19,551 nucleotides of DNA from Opitutia bacterium UBA7374 (GCA_002469895.1 DKOA01000039.1:1-19551), one strand, 5' to 3'; shown: positions 1-7,314, counted from the first letter of the stretch. Notes: generated by a model from the letters alone, not told the origin. Made by a program: numbers and translations.

Positions 1-1212
1 CGGACGCTCGAAGCCTTCGATCTTGGCGGCCTGCTCGAAGCGGTTGAAGGCTTCGGCGAGCTTACCGAGATCGGCGAAGTTGTTGGCTAATTCAATAATC
101 GCTTCTCCATTTAGGGCATCGCGCTCGACGATTTGTGAGAGCATCTCTATGGCGGTGTCGGTATCGCCCTCGTAGCGGGCGATTTTGGCGCTGAGGGTGA
201 GCAATTCGAGGTCCTCGGCTGCTTCGATATTTGTGCCGATCTTTTGGCGGATACCGGAAATCATATCCTTGGCTTGGCTGTAGTTGGCGGAACGGGTGAG
301 GATATTGGCGGCACGAATCAAGGCCTGCGCATCGCCTGCTTCCGCTTTTTCTGCAGCAGCGAGGTAGGCGTTGAGGGCCAGATCGGGCGAATCATTGTTC
401 ATGTAAATGTCGCCGAGCAGAGTGAGCGTGGCCAACTCGGCTCGACCCATTCGGCGAACAATTTCGAGATTTTGTGCGGCGTCGAGTGGCTGTTCGTTGC
501 CAATCAAGGCGTTGCTCTGGAGGAGCCAGTAGTCCGCGTTGTCGGGGTCATCCTTAAGTAGGGTGTCAAAGAGAGCGATGGCATCTGCGTAGCGTTGGGT
601 CTCGAGGAGGCAACGGGCGAGGCCGATCTTCCAGTCCGTGGTATTGGGCTGCATGAGGATAGCCTGGCGGTAGGCGGCCTCTGCGGCATAGTAGCGGCCG
701 CTGGTGAGATAAGCATAGCCCAAGAGGCCGTAAGAGCGACCATCGACTTCGCCGAGTTCCATGGCTTGGGAGATGACGGGTATAGCACTTGGAAAATTAC
801 CGTCCTGCACGAGAACGAGGCCGAGGTTCTTGTAGGCGCGGCGGAAGTCCGGGTATTTCTTGATGGCGCTGCGGTAATAGCTCTCTGCTCTGGGCAGATT
901 GCCTTCCTGGAAGTAAAGGTTGGCTAGGATGAAGTCGAAGGCAGCGCTGGTGCTCGACTTGATCTGCGGCTCGAGTTGCTGAATGGCGGCTTTCGGGCTG
1001 GCCTTGATCAGATCGATGAGTCCACGGAGAGCTTGCTTCTCTTCTTCCGTGATCGGCGGCTCGTAGCCGGCTAGAAAACCGTAGGAGCCAAGAAATTCCT
1101 GAACAAATACGGGGTCATCCCAGAGGTCGGTGGCGGGTGCTTGCGCAAAGAGGTTGCCGGCCGTCAGACTGAGGCTGAGAAGGAGTGTATGGATTATGGT
1201 GCGCATAGTCAT
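1..1212 (-). CDS. TPR-repeat periplasmic protein of the TonB2-type operon (partial, 3' end outside window)
   Basis: Open for 404 codons from ATG 1212 to the window edge with no stop, so the C-terminus is missing. A second in-frame ATG at 1206 is also possible. The N-terminus looks like a signal peptide (MTMRTIIHTLLLSLSLTAG, then NLFA-Q), so the protein should be periplasmic or outer-membrane associated. The rest is helical with tetratricopeptide repeats: recurring patterns such as A-x2-NL-x4-G-x4-A-x3-Y-x2-A and a closing P at roughly 34-residue spacing, clearest around residues 85-230 and again near the cut end. It lies 48 bp after tonB in the same direction and is the last visible gene of the six-gene operon. 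TonB2 clusters of Vibrio also carry a TPR gene next to tonB, so it probably assists that complex as a scaffold, but its partner cannot be read from sequence. Confidence 0.85.
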   Translation of the reverse strand, partial: MTMRTIIHTLLLSLSLTAGNLFAQAPATDLWDDPVFVQEFLGSYGFLAGYEPPITEEEKQALRGLIDLIKASPKAAIQQLEPQIKSSTSAAFDFILANLYFQEGNLPRAESYYRSAIKKYPDFRRAYKNLGLVLVQDGNFPSAIPVISQAMELGEVDGRSYGLLGYAYLTSGRYYAAEAAYRQAILMQPNTTDWKIGLARCLLETQRYADAIALFDTLLKDDPDNADYWLLQSNALIGNEQPLDAAQNLEIVRRMGRAELATLTLLGDIYMNNDSPDLALNAYLAAAEKAEAGDAQALIRAANILTRSANYSQAKDMISGIRQKIGTNIEAAEDLELLTLSAKIARYEGDTDTAIEMLSQIVERDALNGEAIIELANNFADLGKLAEAFNRFEQAAKIEGFERP

Positions 1213-1260
1213 GAAATGAAGTGTGTGGAATCAAATATAGAGAGTGTCTGATAAGACTTG

Positions 1261-1920
1261 TTATCCGAAGTTGTAGGGAATCTTAATGCGTGTACGTGTT
1301 TTTACTTTGCGCCCATCCTTTTCGCCGGGTGTGAACTTCCAGCTGCGGATGGCGTCGATCGTGGGTTTTTCAAAGATAGGGTTACTCGATTGTTTGATCT
1401 GAATGTTGATGACGTTGCCGTTTTCATCGATGACAAATTCAGCCAAGGCATAGCCTTCCAGCTTTTGACGTTTTGCAGCGATCGGGTAGTTGGGAGAGGC
1501 TTGTTTCCGGGGCTGTGGCTTGGTGTCGACCGCATTGATGTCGAATATGTCCAGTCCTCCCAGGTCTTTAGCGCCGATGTCAAAGCTGGGCAGAGCAAAG
1601 TCACCGGCTAGTGAATTTCCAGTGCCTGGCTCGAGAGCGAGGTCAAGCATGTCGAGGGAGAGCGGTGGTGGTGGGCTGTCGAGTTCCGGTGGTGGCTCTT
1701 CTTCTTCCGGTTCGGGTGGTGGGGGTGGATCCTCCGGTGGTGGCGGTGGCGGTGGCGGTGCCATCTCCAGGGCATCGATTTCCTCCGGAGATTTTTCGTA
1801 TTCGATAAAGATTTGTGTCAGGGGAATCGCCAGAAAGATGAGCAGGCTGACGATGATGCCAAACAAGGTGCCCGCTGTAAGGGTGCCTTTACCCTGGGGT
1901 GGTTTATAGACCGATGACAT
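1261..1920 (-). CDS. tonB: TonB family energy-transducing protein
   Basis: 219 residues. One membrane segment lies at about residues 14-38, after a short cytoplasmic N-terminus. A strongly Pro/Glu-rich spacer follows at about 55-87 and begins with eight consecutive prolines. The C-terminal TonB domain spans about 140-219 (NYPIAAKRQKLEG, then F-x-I-x2-NGNV, then AIRSWKFTPG). TonB links the proton-driven ExbB/ExbD motor in the inner membrane to TonB-dependent outer-membrane receptors; the spacer crosses the periplasm and the C-terminal domain grips the receptor's TonB box. At 219 residues it is close to the shorter TonB2-type proteins. The membrane helix lacks the S-x3-H motif of E. coli TonB. 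The gene starts 24 bp after exbD, so the two are surely co-transcribed. No clear Shine-Dalgarno is visible before ATG 1920. The family call is firm; which substrates it serves is unknown. Confidence 0.95.
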   Translation of the reverse strand: MSSVYKPPQGKGTLTAGTLFGIIVSLLIFLAIPLTQIFIEYEKSPEEIDALEMAPPPPPPPPEDPPPPPEPEEEEPPPELDSPPPPLSLDMLDLALEPGTGNSLAGDFALPSFDIGAKDLGGLDIFDINAVDTKPQPRKQASPNYPIAAKRQKLEGYALAEFVIDENGNVINIQIKQSSNPIFEKPTIDAIRSWKFTPGEKDGRKVKTRTRIKIPYNFG

Positions 1921-1944
1921 AGGGTTGGGTCCGAACGATCCGGG

Positions 1945-2343
1945 CTAGCGCTTGGTGGAGAAGTTGATGGCCTTGGCTCCGGCAAGCTTGGCCTCGCCGT
2001 AAACGCGGGCAAAGACGCCGTGACTGGCACCTTCATCGGCTTGGATGATGACGGGCATGTCTTCTTGGAGGGTAAGACGCTTGACGATGGGGGCGACTCC
2101 GCTGATGCCGATATCGCGCCCGCCGTAGATGACTTTGTTGTCCTTCGTCACGGCAATGAGGATACTGTTCTTCTCAAGCTGTACAGCAGCAGCAGCTTCC
2201 GGCTTGTTGACTTCTACGCCGGTCTCTTCGACAAAGACCGTGGTGACAATGAAGAAGATGAGGAGGATAAAGACCATGTCGATCATGGGGGAGAGATTGA
2301 TCTCCACGTCATCACGATCATCGGCTGTTAGATTGCGTCGCAT
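1945..2343 (-). CDS. exbD: ExbD/TolR family biopolymer transport protein
   Basis: 132 residues with typical ExbD layout: a charged cytoplasmic N-terminus, one membrane helix at about 19-38 (PMIDMVFILLIFFIVTTVFV), and a periplasmic domain from about 40 to the end. Asp22 in the helix matches the single membrane aspartate of ExbD (Asp25 in E. coli) that carries protons, so the protein should be functional. ExbD works with ExbB as the stator and motor that energises TonB. The gene sits between exbB (29 bp gap) and tonB (24 bp gap). ExbD and TolR cannot be separated by motif alone. The adjacent tonB and the absence of tolA, tolB or pal favour ExbD. No Shine-Dalgarno is evident before ATG 2343. Confidence 0.95.
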   Translation of the reverse strand: MRRNLTADDRDDVEINLSPMIDMVFILLIFFIVTTVFVEETGVEVNKPEAAAAVQLEKNSILIAVTKDNKVIYGGRDIGISGVAPIVKRLTLQEDMPVIIQADEGASHGVFARVYGEAKLAGAKAINFSTKR

Positions 2344-2372
2344 AATAAGTTGAAAAGTTTAGGAATAGCGGC

Positions 2373-2957
2373 TTAGTCGAGCTTCAGCTTGGTCAGGCTG
2401 ATGGATTCGATCCGGGCGAGTGCCGCCTCAATGGCGTGCATCCGGCGACGGACAAGGAGTGCCAGGAAAATGCCCGGCAAGGCGATGAAGAGGCCGGTTT
2501 GGGTGGTAATGAGTGCTTCAGAGATGCCCGCCGCGACAACGTCGACGGTTTCCGCTCCGCCGCTTTTGGAGAGTCCGGCAAAGGTGGCAAGCATACCGAT
2601 GACGGTGCCGAGCAGCCCCATCAGAGGTGCCGCAGCGACCAGCGTGTTGAGAAAGATGAGCTTGCGCTGGACGTTGTGCAGAATGGATTGGCGGACTTCC
2701 TCGAAGCGGTTGCGCACATGCTTGGAAGCGGTGGCGTTTTCCTGCGTGTAGCGAATGATCTCGCCGACGCGCCCGCTGGCCTTGCCGGGATTGTACACCC
2801 AATTGAGCCAATCGCTTTCACGGCCAAGCTGGACATTTCCGCGGCGCAGGAAGAGCAACATTTGTAAGCCGAGCGAATAGATCATGAGGGCCAGTAGAAG
2901 CAGGGGTATCATGACCCAGCCACCGCTCATCCAGATGCCTATGATTTTTTCGAGCAT
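2373..2957 (-). CDS. exbB: ExbB/MotA/TolQ family proton-channel protein (short ExbB)
   Basis: 194 residues with three predicted membrane segments: about 12-36, 100-129 and 142-167. The last two carry the family signature, APLMGLLGTVIGM followed by ISEALITTQTGL and a polar/aliphatic helix. ExbB forms the pentameric inner-membrane channel around ExbD that uses the proton gradient to drive TonB. The small size and the order (after a long TtpC-like protein, before exbD) match ExbB2 of Vibrio TonB2 systems. ATG 2957 is supported by an upstream purine-rich stretch on the minus strand (AGGAAACCGGAAATAC before ATG), one of the better ribosome sites in the operon. The 62-bp gap to the upstream gene holds a 14-bp tandem repeat. 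Confidence 0.94.
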   Translation of the reverse strand: MLEKIIGIWMSGGWVMIPLLLLALMIYSLGLQMLLFLRRGNVQLGRESDWLNWVYNPGKASGRVGEIIRYTQENATASKHVRNRFEEVRQSILHNVQRKLIFLNTLVAAAPLMGLLGTVIGMLATFAGLSKSGGAETVDVVAAGISEALITTQTGLFIALPGIFLALLVRRRMHAIEAALARIESISLTKLKLD

Positions 2958-2992
2958 GTATTTCCGGTTTCCTGAGTGAAGAAGCGAATGCT

Positions 2993-3028
2993 TAGTGGCT
3001 GGTGTTTAGTGGCTGGTGTTTAGTGGCT
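2993..3028. repeat. 14-bp tandem direct repeat, 2.6 copies, across the end of the TtpC-like gene
   Basis: The unit TAGTGGCTGGTGTT occurs at 2993-3006 and 3007-3020, and an eight-base partial copy (TAGTGGCT) follows at 3021-3028. On the minus strand the copies lie across and just after the stop codon of the TtpC-like gene (TAA, 3022-3020), so a Ser-His-stop-like sequence is repeated downstream. The copies are identical, which points to recent slippage or expansion. No coding role is apparent. Confidence 0.9.
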
Positions 3029-4426
3029 ATTGCGATTGCCAATCAGGCCGTTGACAAAGCCGACCGCGGTCTGCTCCATATCGCCGATTTTTTGACGGGC
3101 CATACGGGAGAGTAAGCCGTGTAAAATAAGCGAGGGGATCGCTACGCACAGACCCAATTCAGTCGTGACAAGTGCTTCGGAGATACCGGAGGACAGGCTT
3201 TTGGCATCTCCCGTACCGAAAATCGTGATGAGATTGAAGGTCTTGATCATACCGGTGACGGTGCCGAGGAGCCCGAGCAGGGGAGCCGCCGCTGCAGTCA
3301 GCGCCATAAACGGGAGGAAGCGCTCCAACTTGGGTCGGCAGGCGAGGATCTTCTCGTAGAGGATTTCTTCTAAAGAGCCGCGTTTCTCGTCGGCATTCTC
3401 TACGCCGGCAAGGAGTAGTTCGCCGCCTGCACCGGAGACCTCACCGGCTGCCTCAGAACCCTTGGCGCTGCTTTCCTGGATGTTGGCTAAAACATTTTGC
3501 ACCTGCTCCGGAGAGGCGGTCTTAAAGCCAGTGATTTCGATGACCTTAATTGCGCCGATGAGCAAGCAGACAGCGCCTAGGCTGAGGATGACATAGCCGA
3601 CGATGCCGCCCTTAGCCAAATGTTCGCCAATGGTATCGCTGCCTTCCTCGATCTTCAATGCTTTGCCCAGTGTTATGTCTGCCGGAATATTGCCTTCCCC
3701 GGTTTCGACGAATTGACGAATGCCAGCGGTGTATTCTGCGCCGGGAATGGCAATCGCGGCCTCGGCAGCGTTTAGCTTGGTTACGGCCAGACCGGCCAAG
3801 TCGGTTTCGCTCGCCGCGTAAAATACGGTGGGTCCAAAGGCCGCAAACTCACCGGAGAGAATCTCTCCGTTGGGGGCTAGGGCCAGTCCTTCAAAGCGAT
3901 AACCGCCAACCAGTTGCTCGAGGCGATCCAATGCCACGCCGATGACGTCAATTTGTTTGGCAAACCGCTCTGCCTGACTCATATCGGCATCTTCCAATGC
4001 CAAGCGAGCTTCTTCCGCTGCTTCGGTGTATAATTGGCGTTCGCTGAAATCGATACGAGTTTCAAAGGAGCGGACAAATTCGTCGAGTAGGCTGGCGGCA
4101 TAATCATTTTGCGCCTCGATGGCCTCCACTTGATCGCGCAGACGGTTCAGCCCGAGGTCACTGTTATCCCGTAGTCGGCGCAGCCGTGCGAGCTCAGCGC
4201 TCTCCTGGCGAACCTCATCTTCGAGTTGGGAAACCTCGCGCACAATTGGGATCTTTTGCTTGGCGATGTTTGCCCGTGTAGCGTTGAGATCTTTTAAGGA
4301 TTGTTCCAGATCGGCTTTCGCCTGTTCATCTGCCGCGTTGAAATTTTGCGCTGCGAGTGGGAAACTCCCGGCGATGAGTAGTGTCGTCAGTGCGACGGAA
4401 AGGAGACTTCTTTTCATGGCTTGCAT
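3020..4426 (-). CDS. TtpC-like long ExbB/MotA/TolQ family protein with periplasmic coiled coil
   Basis: 468 residues from ATG 4426; an alternative start at ATG 4417 removes three residues, and neither has a clear Shine-Dalgarno. An N-terminal hydrophobic signal (MKRSLLSVALTTLLIAGSF, then PLAAQ) leads into a Glu/Arg/Leu-rich coiled-coil region at about 30-145. A mixed periplasmic part follows, then a membrane segment at about 274-295. The ExbB core comes last, with helices at about 371-403 (APLLGLLGTVTGM) and 414-438 (GISEALVTTELGL). This architecture is that of TtpC, a protein reported to be required by the Vibrio TonB2 system. It lies between the DUF3450 gene (23 bp gap) and the short exbB, the same order as in Vibrio. 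It probably joins or couples to the ExbB-ExbD-TonB complex through its periplasmic part. The ExbB relation is firm; the TtpC assignment rests on architecture plus gene order. Confidence 0.88.
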   Translation of the reverse strand: MQAMKRSLLSVALTTLLIAGSFPLAAQNFNAADEQAKADLEQSLKDLNATRANIAKQKIPIVREVSQLEDEVRQESAELARLRRLRDNSDLGLNRLRDQVEAIEAQNDYAASLLDEFVRSFETRIDFSERQLYTEAAEEARLALEDADMSQAERFAKQIDVIGVALDRLEQLVGGYRFEGLALAPNGEILSGEFAAFGPTVFYAASETDLAGLAVTKLNAAEAAIAIPGAEYTAGIRQFVETGEGNIPADITLGKALKIEEGSDTIGEHLAKGGIVGYVILSLGAVCLLIGAIKVIEITGFKTASPEQVQNVLANIQESSAKGSEAAGEVSGAGGELLLAGVENADEKRGSLEEILYEKILACRPKLERFLPFMALTAAAAPLLGLLGTVTGMIKTFNLITIFGTGDAKSLSSGISEALVTTELGLCVAIPSLILHGLLSRMARQKIGDMEQTAVGFVNGLIGNRNSH

Positions 4427-4449
4427 GGGATAGCTGACTTATAGCGGCG

Positions 4450-5208
4450 TTAATTGATTTGGGCGGGGACATCAACGAATTGAATGTCTGCGGTGCCTTC
4501 GTAAATTTCAAAGAGCTTTTTAATAGAGGAGCCGGCTCCATCGATTTCCGGCCATGTCCAGCCGTTTGCTCCGGCCAGACCAATGCCGGCGTAATCACCG
4601 GAATCATCGACATAATACGCCATGGCTAGCCCCCAGTAGAGTGTGCTGACTTGTACGAACTTACCGGCCTCCATCTCGCGGGATTCGCTTGTGATCGTTA
4701 GCGTGGTGTTGAACTTATCCGCTTGGCTAAGAATGCCGACAATGTTTTGCACACGCTCACCGATGGACAAATCGGTGTTTTCCGGGTCATCGGGCAAACG
4801 TCGAACCAATGGCTTGATTTTGTCCAGTAGCGGTTGAGGCAATGTTTGAATGATTTTTTGAAGCTGAACTTCAAGCTTGGCGAGACTGCCTTCGATAACT
4901 TCCGAACCGGCGGAGAGATCCGATTTTTGGTCGGTCAGCTGCGCGCGTTCTTCATCTGCGGCAGAGGCCGTGCTTTCCAATTCGGAAATCGCCTCTTTCA
5001 GGCGGCTGATTTCATTGCTGAGCAAGTTACGCGTATCGTTCAGGATGGTTTCTTCCAACAACCAGTCGTTTTTCTCCTTAGAGATCAACTGCTTCGTCTG
5101 AACCCAATTATCGAGGGTGTTGCGGGTGGTTTGCAGATCGGCGGCAGAACCGGTGGACGCAAAGAGGAAGAGAACAATGGCGGAGCCTAGAATCGTTTTA
5201 GTTTTCAT
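4450..5208 (-). CDS. DUF3450 family periplasmic protein (first gene of the TonB2-type operon)
   Basis: 252 residues from ATG 5208. A longer in-frame reading to 5319 exists, but the ATG at 5208 begins directly with a good signal peptide (MKTKTILGSAIVLFLFASTG, then SAA-D), so I chose it. After the signal comes a long helical, coiled-coil-like stretch at about 25-110. A conserved-looking second half contains RVQNIVGIL, KFN and STLYWGLAMAYYVDDSG, as in DUF3450 proteins, which are about 250 residues long. The function of DUF3450 is not established. Its genes regularly precede ttpC-like exbB genes, and it probably assists the same periplasmic complex. No Shine-Dalgarno is visible. It is the first gene of the operon, and the promoter must lie in 5209-5400. 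Confidence 0.85.
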   Translation of the reverse strand: MKTKTILGSAIVLFLFASTGSAADLQTTRNTLDNWVQTKQLISKEKNDWLLEETILNDTRNLLSNEISRLKEAISELESTASAADEERAQLTDQKSDLSAGSEVIEGSLAKLEVQLQKIIQTLPQPLLDKIKPLVRRLPDDPENTDLSIGERVQNIVGILSQADKFNTTLTITSESREMEAGKFVQVSTLYWGLAMAYYVDDSGDYAGIGLAGANGWTWPEIDGAGSSIKKLFEIYEGTADIQFVDVPAQIN

Positions 5209-5421
5209 TTTTAAAAGCGGGTACAATGCAGATAATTCTCTTGGTTGAAAGATGTCTAATGTTAAGCTTTGGTGACAATCATAGAAAGAGGATGCAATCA
5301 TAACGTGATCAAAGTGCATCTGTTATATATTTACTTAATCTGTGGAGTTCGATCACACAAGCGCAGATTTCTGGCTCTTTTGCTGCTTGCCAAGTCGTTG
5401 GGGGTATTCCATTTCTATACT
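5209..5421. promoter_or_regulatory. Divergent spacer between the TonB2-type operon and rnpB
   Basis: About 210 bp without a convincing gene. It must hold the minus-strand promoter of the DUF3450-to-TPR operon and the plus-strand promoter of rnpB. For rnpB, TATACT at 5416-5421 is a fair -10, but no good -35 sits at proper distance (TTGCCA at 5387-5392 is 23 bp away). For the operon I could not choose a convincing box pair in the AT-rich stretch 5320-5345. An inverted repeat, GATGCA (5291-5296) and TGCATC (5315-5320), could be an operator. I see no recognisable Fur-type palindrome. Confidence 0.4.
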
Positions 5422-5811
<390 letters not shown>

Positions 5812-5947
5812 ACCCGGCTTTTGCGTTTGCAAAGGCGGAGGAAATCCCAGCCGGATGGGTGTTGGCGGCTCGGCGAATCCTAGTTTTACGCCTTGACATG
5901 CAACGCGCGTATACACACTTTCCTGCCTCTTTACTTTTTACGCAATC

Positions 5948-6205
5948 ATGGCCAATTCGAAATCCGCATTGAAATACATCCGCAAGACGGAGACCCGCAC
6001 CCAGCTAAACCGTCAGGTGAACAGTCGTCTGAAGACACTTTCCAAGAAGGTGGCGACGGCCGCTGCCGGTGAAGATAAGGAAGCACTCGCCGCCGCTTCA
6101 AAGGAGTATATTTCTGCTCTGGATAAGGCGGGTAAAGGCGGTCTGGTGCACGCTAATAAGATCGCTCGCCACAAGGCTCGCTGTGCTAAATTGGTTTCTG
6201 CTTAA
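5948..6205 (+). CDS. rpsT: Small ribosomal subunit protein bS20
   Basis: 85 residues, the usual length for S20. The N-terminus MANSKSALKYIRKTETR and the C-terminus GGLVHANKIARHKARCAKL are family hallmarks; the protein is Lys/Ala-rich and helical. S20 is a primary binder of 16S rRNA in the 30S body. ATG 5948 begins directly with the conserved MANSKSA; the upstream bases (TTTTTACGCAATC) contain no Shine-Dalgarno. The gene follows rnpB after about 135 bp and is closed by an intrinsic terminator. Its promoter was not found with confidence: a perfect TTGACA lies at 5893-5898 but has no -10 box at the right distance. Confidence 0.98.
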   Translation: MANSKSALKYIRKTETRTQLNRQVNSRLKTLSKKVATAAAGEDKEALAAASKEYISALDKAGKGGLVHANKIARHKARCAKLVSA

Positions 6206-6228
6206 GTAGTGGCAATCGTTCCTTTACT

Positions 6229-6262
6229 GCTCCCGCTGTCTGATTGACTCGGGGGCTTTTTT
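6229..6262 (+). terminator. Intrinsic terminator after rpsT
   Basis: Stem GCTCCCG (6229-6235) pairs with CGGGGGC (6250-6256) over seven base pairs including one T·G, with a 14-base loop. It is followed at once by six T (6257-6262). It begins 23 bp after the rpsT stop and ends 19 bp before the ATG of the next gene, so the next gene probably depends on read-through or its own start signal. Confidence 0.75.
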
Positions 6263-6281
6263 GTGGGTCTTTTTTCCTGCC

Positions 6282-7106
6282 ATGACTTCGCCAAAAAAAC
6301 GGAATGCGATCGGCTTTCCTCCGCCCCTCTTAGGGGAATCGGCTTTCCGCCTGCCTATAGCGGCCAATGCAAAGGATTGGATCGCACTGGAAAAGCCGGC
6401 CGGGGTGGGCATTCGGTCACACCCATGGGATCGTACTCCGGATTTGGATAAAGCCTTGAATCGCCAGTTGGCAGAAGACAAGCCGGAGTTGCGGGCAACC
6501 GATGCGGATTTATTTGCTTCAATTTATTACCTGGAGCCGGAAGCCAGTGGAGTGGCCCTCTTTGCCAAGGGGCGCGATTCATTGGATCGATTACGCAATG
6601 CCTGTGGCTCTCATTTAATGCGTTTTCGCTTTCTCTTTGTGGCAGCGAGGGCAGGGGCACCTGCAGCGGAACGGCTCAGCTCCGAAGCGCCATTGCTGCC
6701 TCACTACTCGAAAAATAAGATGATCCCATCTACTGCTAAGGGAAAAAAGGCGCTAACTGATTTCCGTCGTCTGGCAGACGCTTCAACAGGCTGGACTCTT
6801 TGGGAGGCGACGAGCCGTTACTGCCGGATCCATCAGGTTCGTGCACATGCTGCGCTGCTGGGGATCCCGATTGTCGGGGATCTTTGTTATGCGGGTCCGG
6901 CGGTGCCGACTTTACAGGAATTGCTCCCAAAGAAGCGCGGTTCGGCTCTTTCTGCTCCTGCTTTCAAGGGCATGGCCATGCACCTGTTAGAGGTGGAGAT
7001 CCCCTCTTTCGAGGATGTAGCAGGGTGTGTCGTGCGCTCCGAGCCGCCGAAAGACTTTCTTGTCCTGCTCAAACGGCTAGATCTTGCCGATGCCGGGATC
7101 GAATAA
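6282..7106 (+). CDS. RluA-family pseudouridine synthase homologue with altered active site
   Basis: 274 residues from ATG 6282. A TTG at 6261 would add seven residues but overlaps the upstream terminator. RluA enzymes convert specific uridines in rRNA or tRNA to pseudouridine using one catalytic Asp in the motif (H)RLD-x2-TSG. Family landmarks remain: ALEKPAGVGIRSHP near 30-45, ASGVALFAK at 88-96, and RIHQVRAHAALLGIPIVGDLCY at about 182-203 with His184 and Arg187. The catalytic motif itself reads YYLEPEASG, so the Asp is Glu85 and the preceding His and Arg are Tyr. The K-x-Y motif before the central strand reads RFRFLFV (114-120), so the usual Tyr is Phe. The protein is full length and its frame is intact, so it is not an obvious pseudogene. 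It may have weak or no synthase activity and act by RNA binding. Membership of the superfamily is sure; the activity is not. Confidence 0.85.
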   Translation: MTSPKKRNAIGFPPPLLGESAFRLPIAANAKDWIALEKPAGVGIRSHPWDRTPDLDKALNRQLAEDKPELRATDADLFASIYYLEPEASGVALFAKGRDSLDRLRNACGSHLMRFRFLFVAARAGAPAAERLSSEAPLLPHYSKNKMIPSTAKGKKALTDFRRLADASTGWTLWEATSRYCRIHQVRAHAALLGIPIVGDLCYAGPAVPTLQELLPKKRGSALSAPAFKGMAMHLLEVEIPSFEDVAGCVVRSEPPKDFLVLLKRLDLADAGIE

Positions 7107-7184
7107 TTTGAGAAAAAAGCTTTACAGCCACCTGACTTTACCGCTTTTTCGACGCTTTTCCTCTACAAAGCAGACTTTCACCAA

Positions 7185-7280
7185 ATGGGTAATCTTAAAA
7201 AGAAGCGTCGTCTCAAGATGAGCAAACACAAGCGTCGTAAGCGCTTGAAGTCCAACCGCCATAAGAAGCGGACTTGGTAA
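7185..7280 (+). CDS. 31-residue basic protein of the AURKAIP1/COX24 (mS38/bS22-like) family
   Basis: ATG 7185 to TAA 7280, 31 residues, too short for many gene callers. The sequence begins [20 protein letters not shown] and ends in HKKRTW; about 60 percent of residues are Lys, Arg or His. The pattern MG-x-(L/V)-K-K-R-R-x-(R/K)-M-S-K-K/H-K-x-R-K matches the short AURKAIP1/COX24-domain proteins, including mycobacterial bS22 and the core of mitochondrial mS38, which bind the small ribosomal subunit. A ribosomal role is inferred from that likeness. It lies 78 bp after the RluA-like gene, in the same direction and downstream of rnpB and rpsT. No Shine-Dalgarno is visible (TTTCACCAA before ATG). 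The calling evidence is similarity plus a clean ORF. Confidence 0.8.
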
Positions 7281-7284
7281 ATTG

Positions 7285-7314
7285 GCAATAGCCGGTTGTT
7301 TCATCGGCTTTGCT
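7285..7314. terminator. Hairpin between convergent genes, possible terminator
   Basis: GCAATAGCCG (7285-7294) pairs with CGGCTTTGC (7305-7313) over nine base pairs with one bulged T; the loop is about ten bases. It lies just after the 31-residue gene and before the end of the convergent AsmA-like gene. There is no long T run on either side, so termination by this hairpin alone is uncertain. Confidence 0.35.

Noticed and set aside
1490..1909. Gly/Ser-rich 139-residue plus-strand ORF
   Set aside because: It is the complement of the Pro-rich tonB spacer; its low-complexity sequence is explained by antisense of proline codons.
5893..5915. TTGACA (5893-5898) with TATACA (5910-5915) as an rpsT promoter
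   Set aside because: The spacer is only 11 bp, and nothing like a -10 box sits 16-18 bp downstream.
6261..6281. TTG 6261 as the start of the RluA-like gene
   Set aside because: It overlaps the rpsT terminator T tract, and ATG 6282 is closer to the family's N-terminus.
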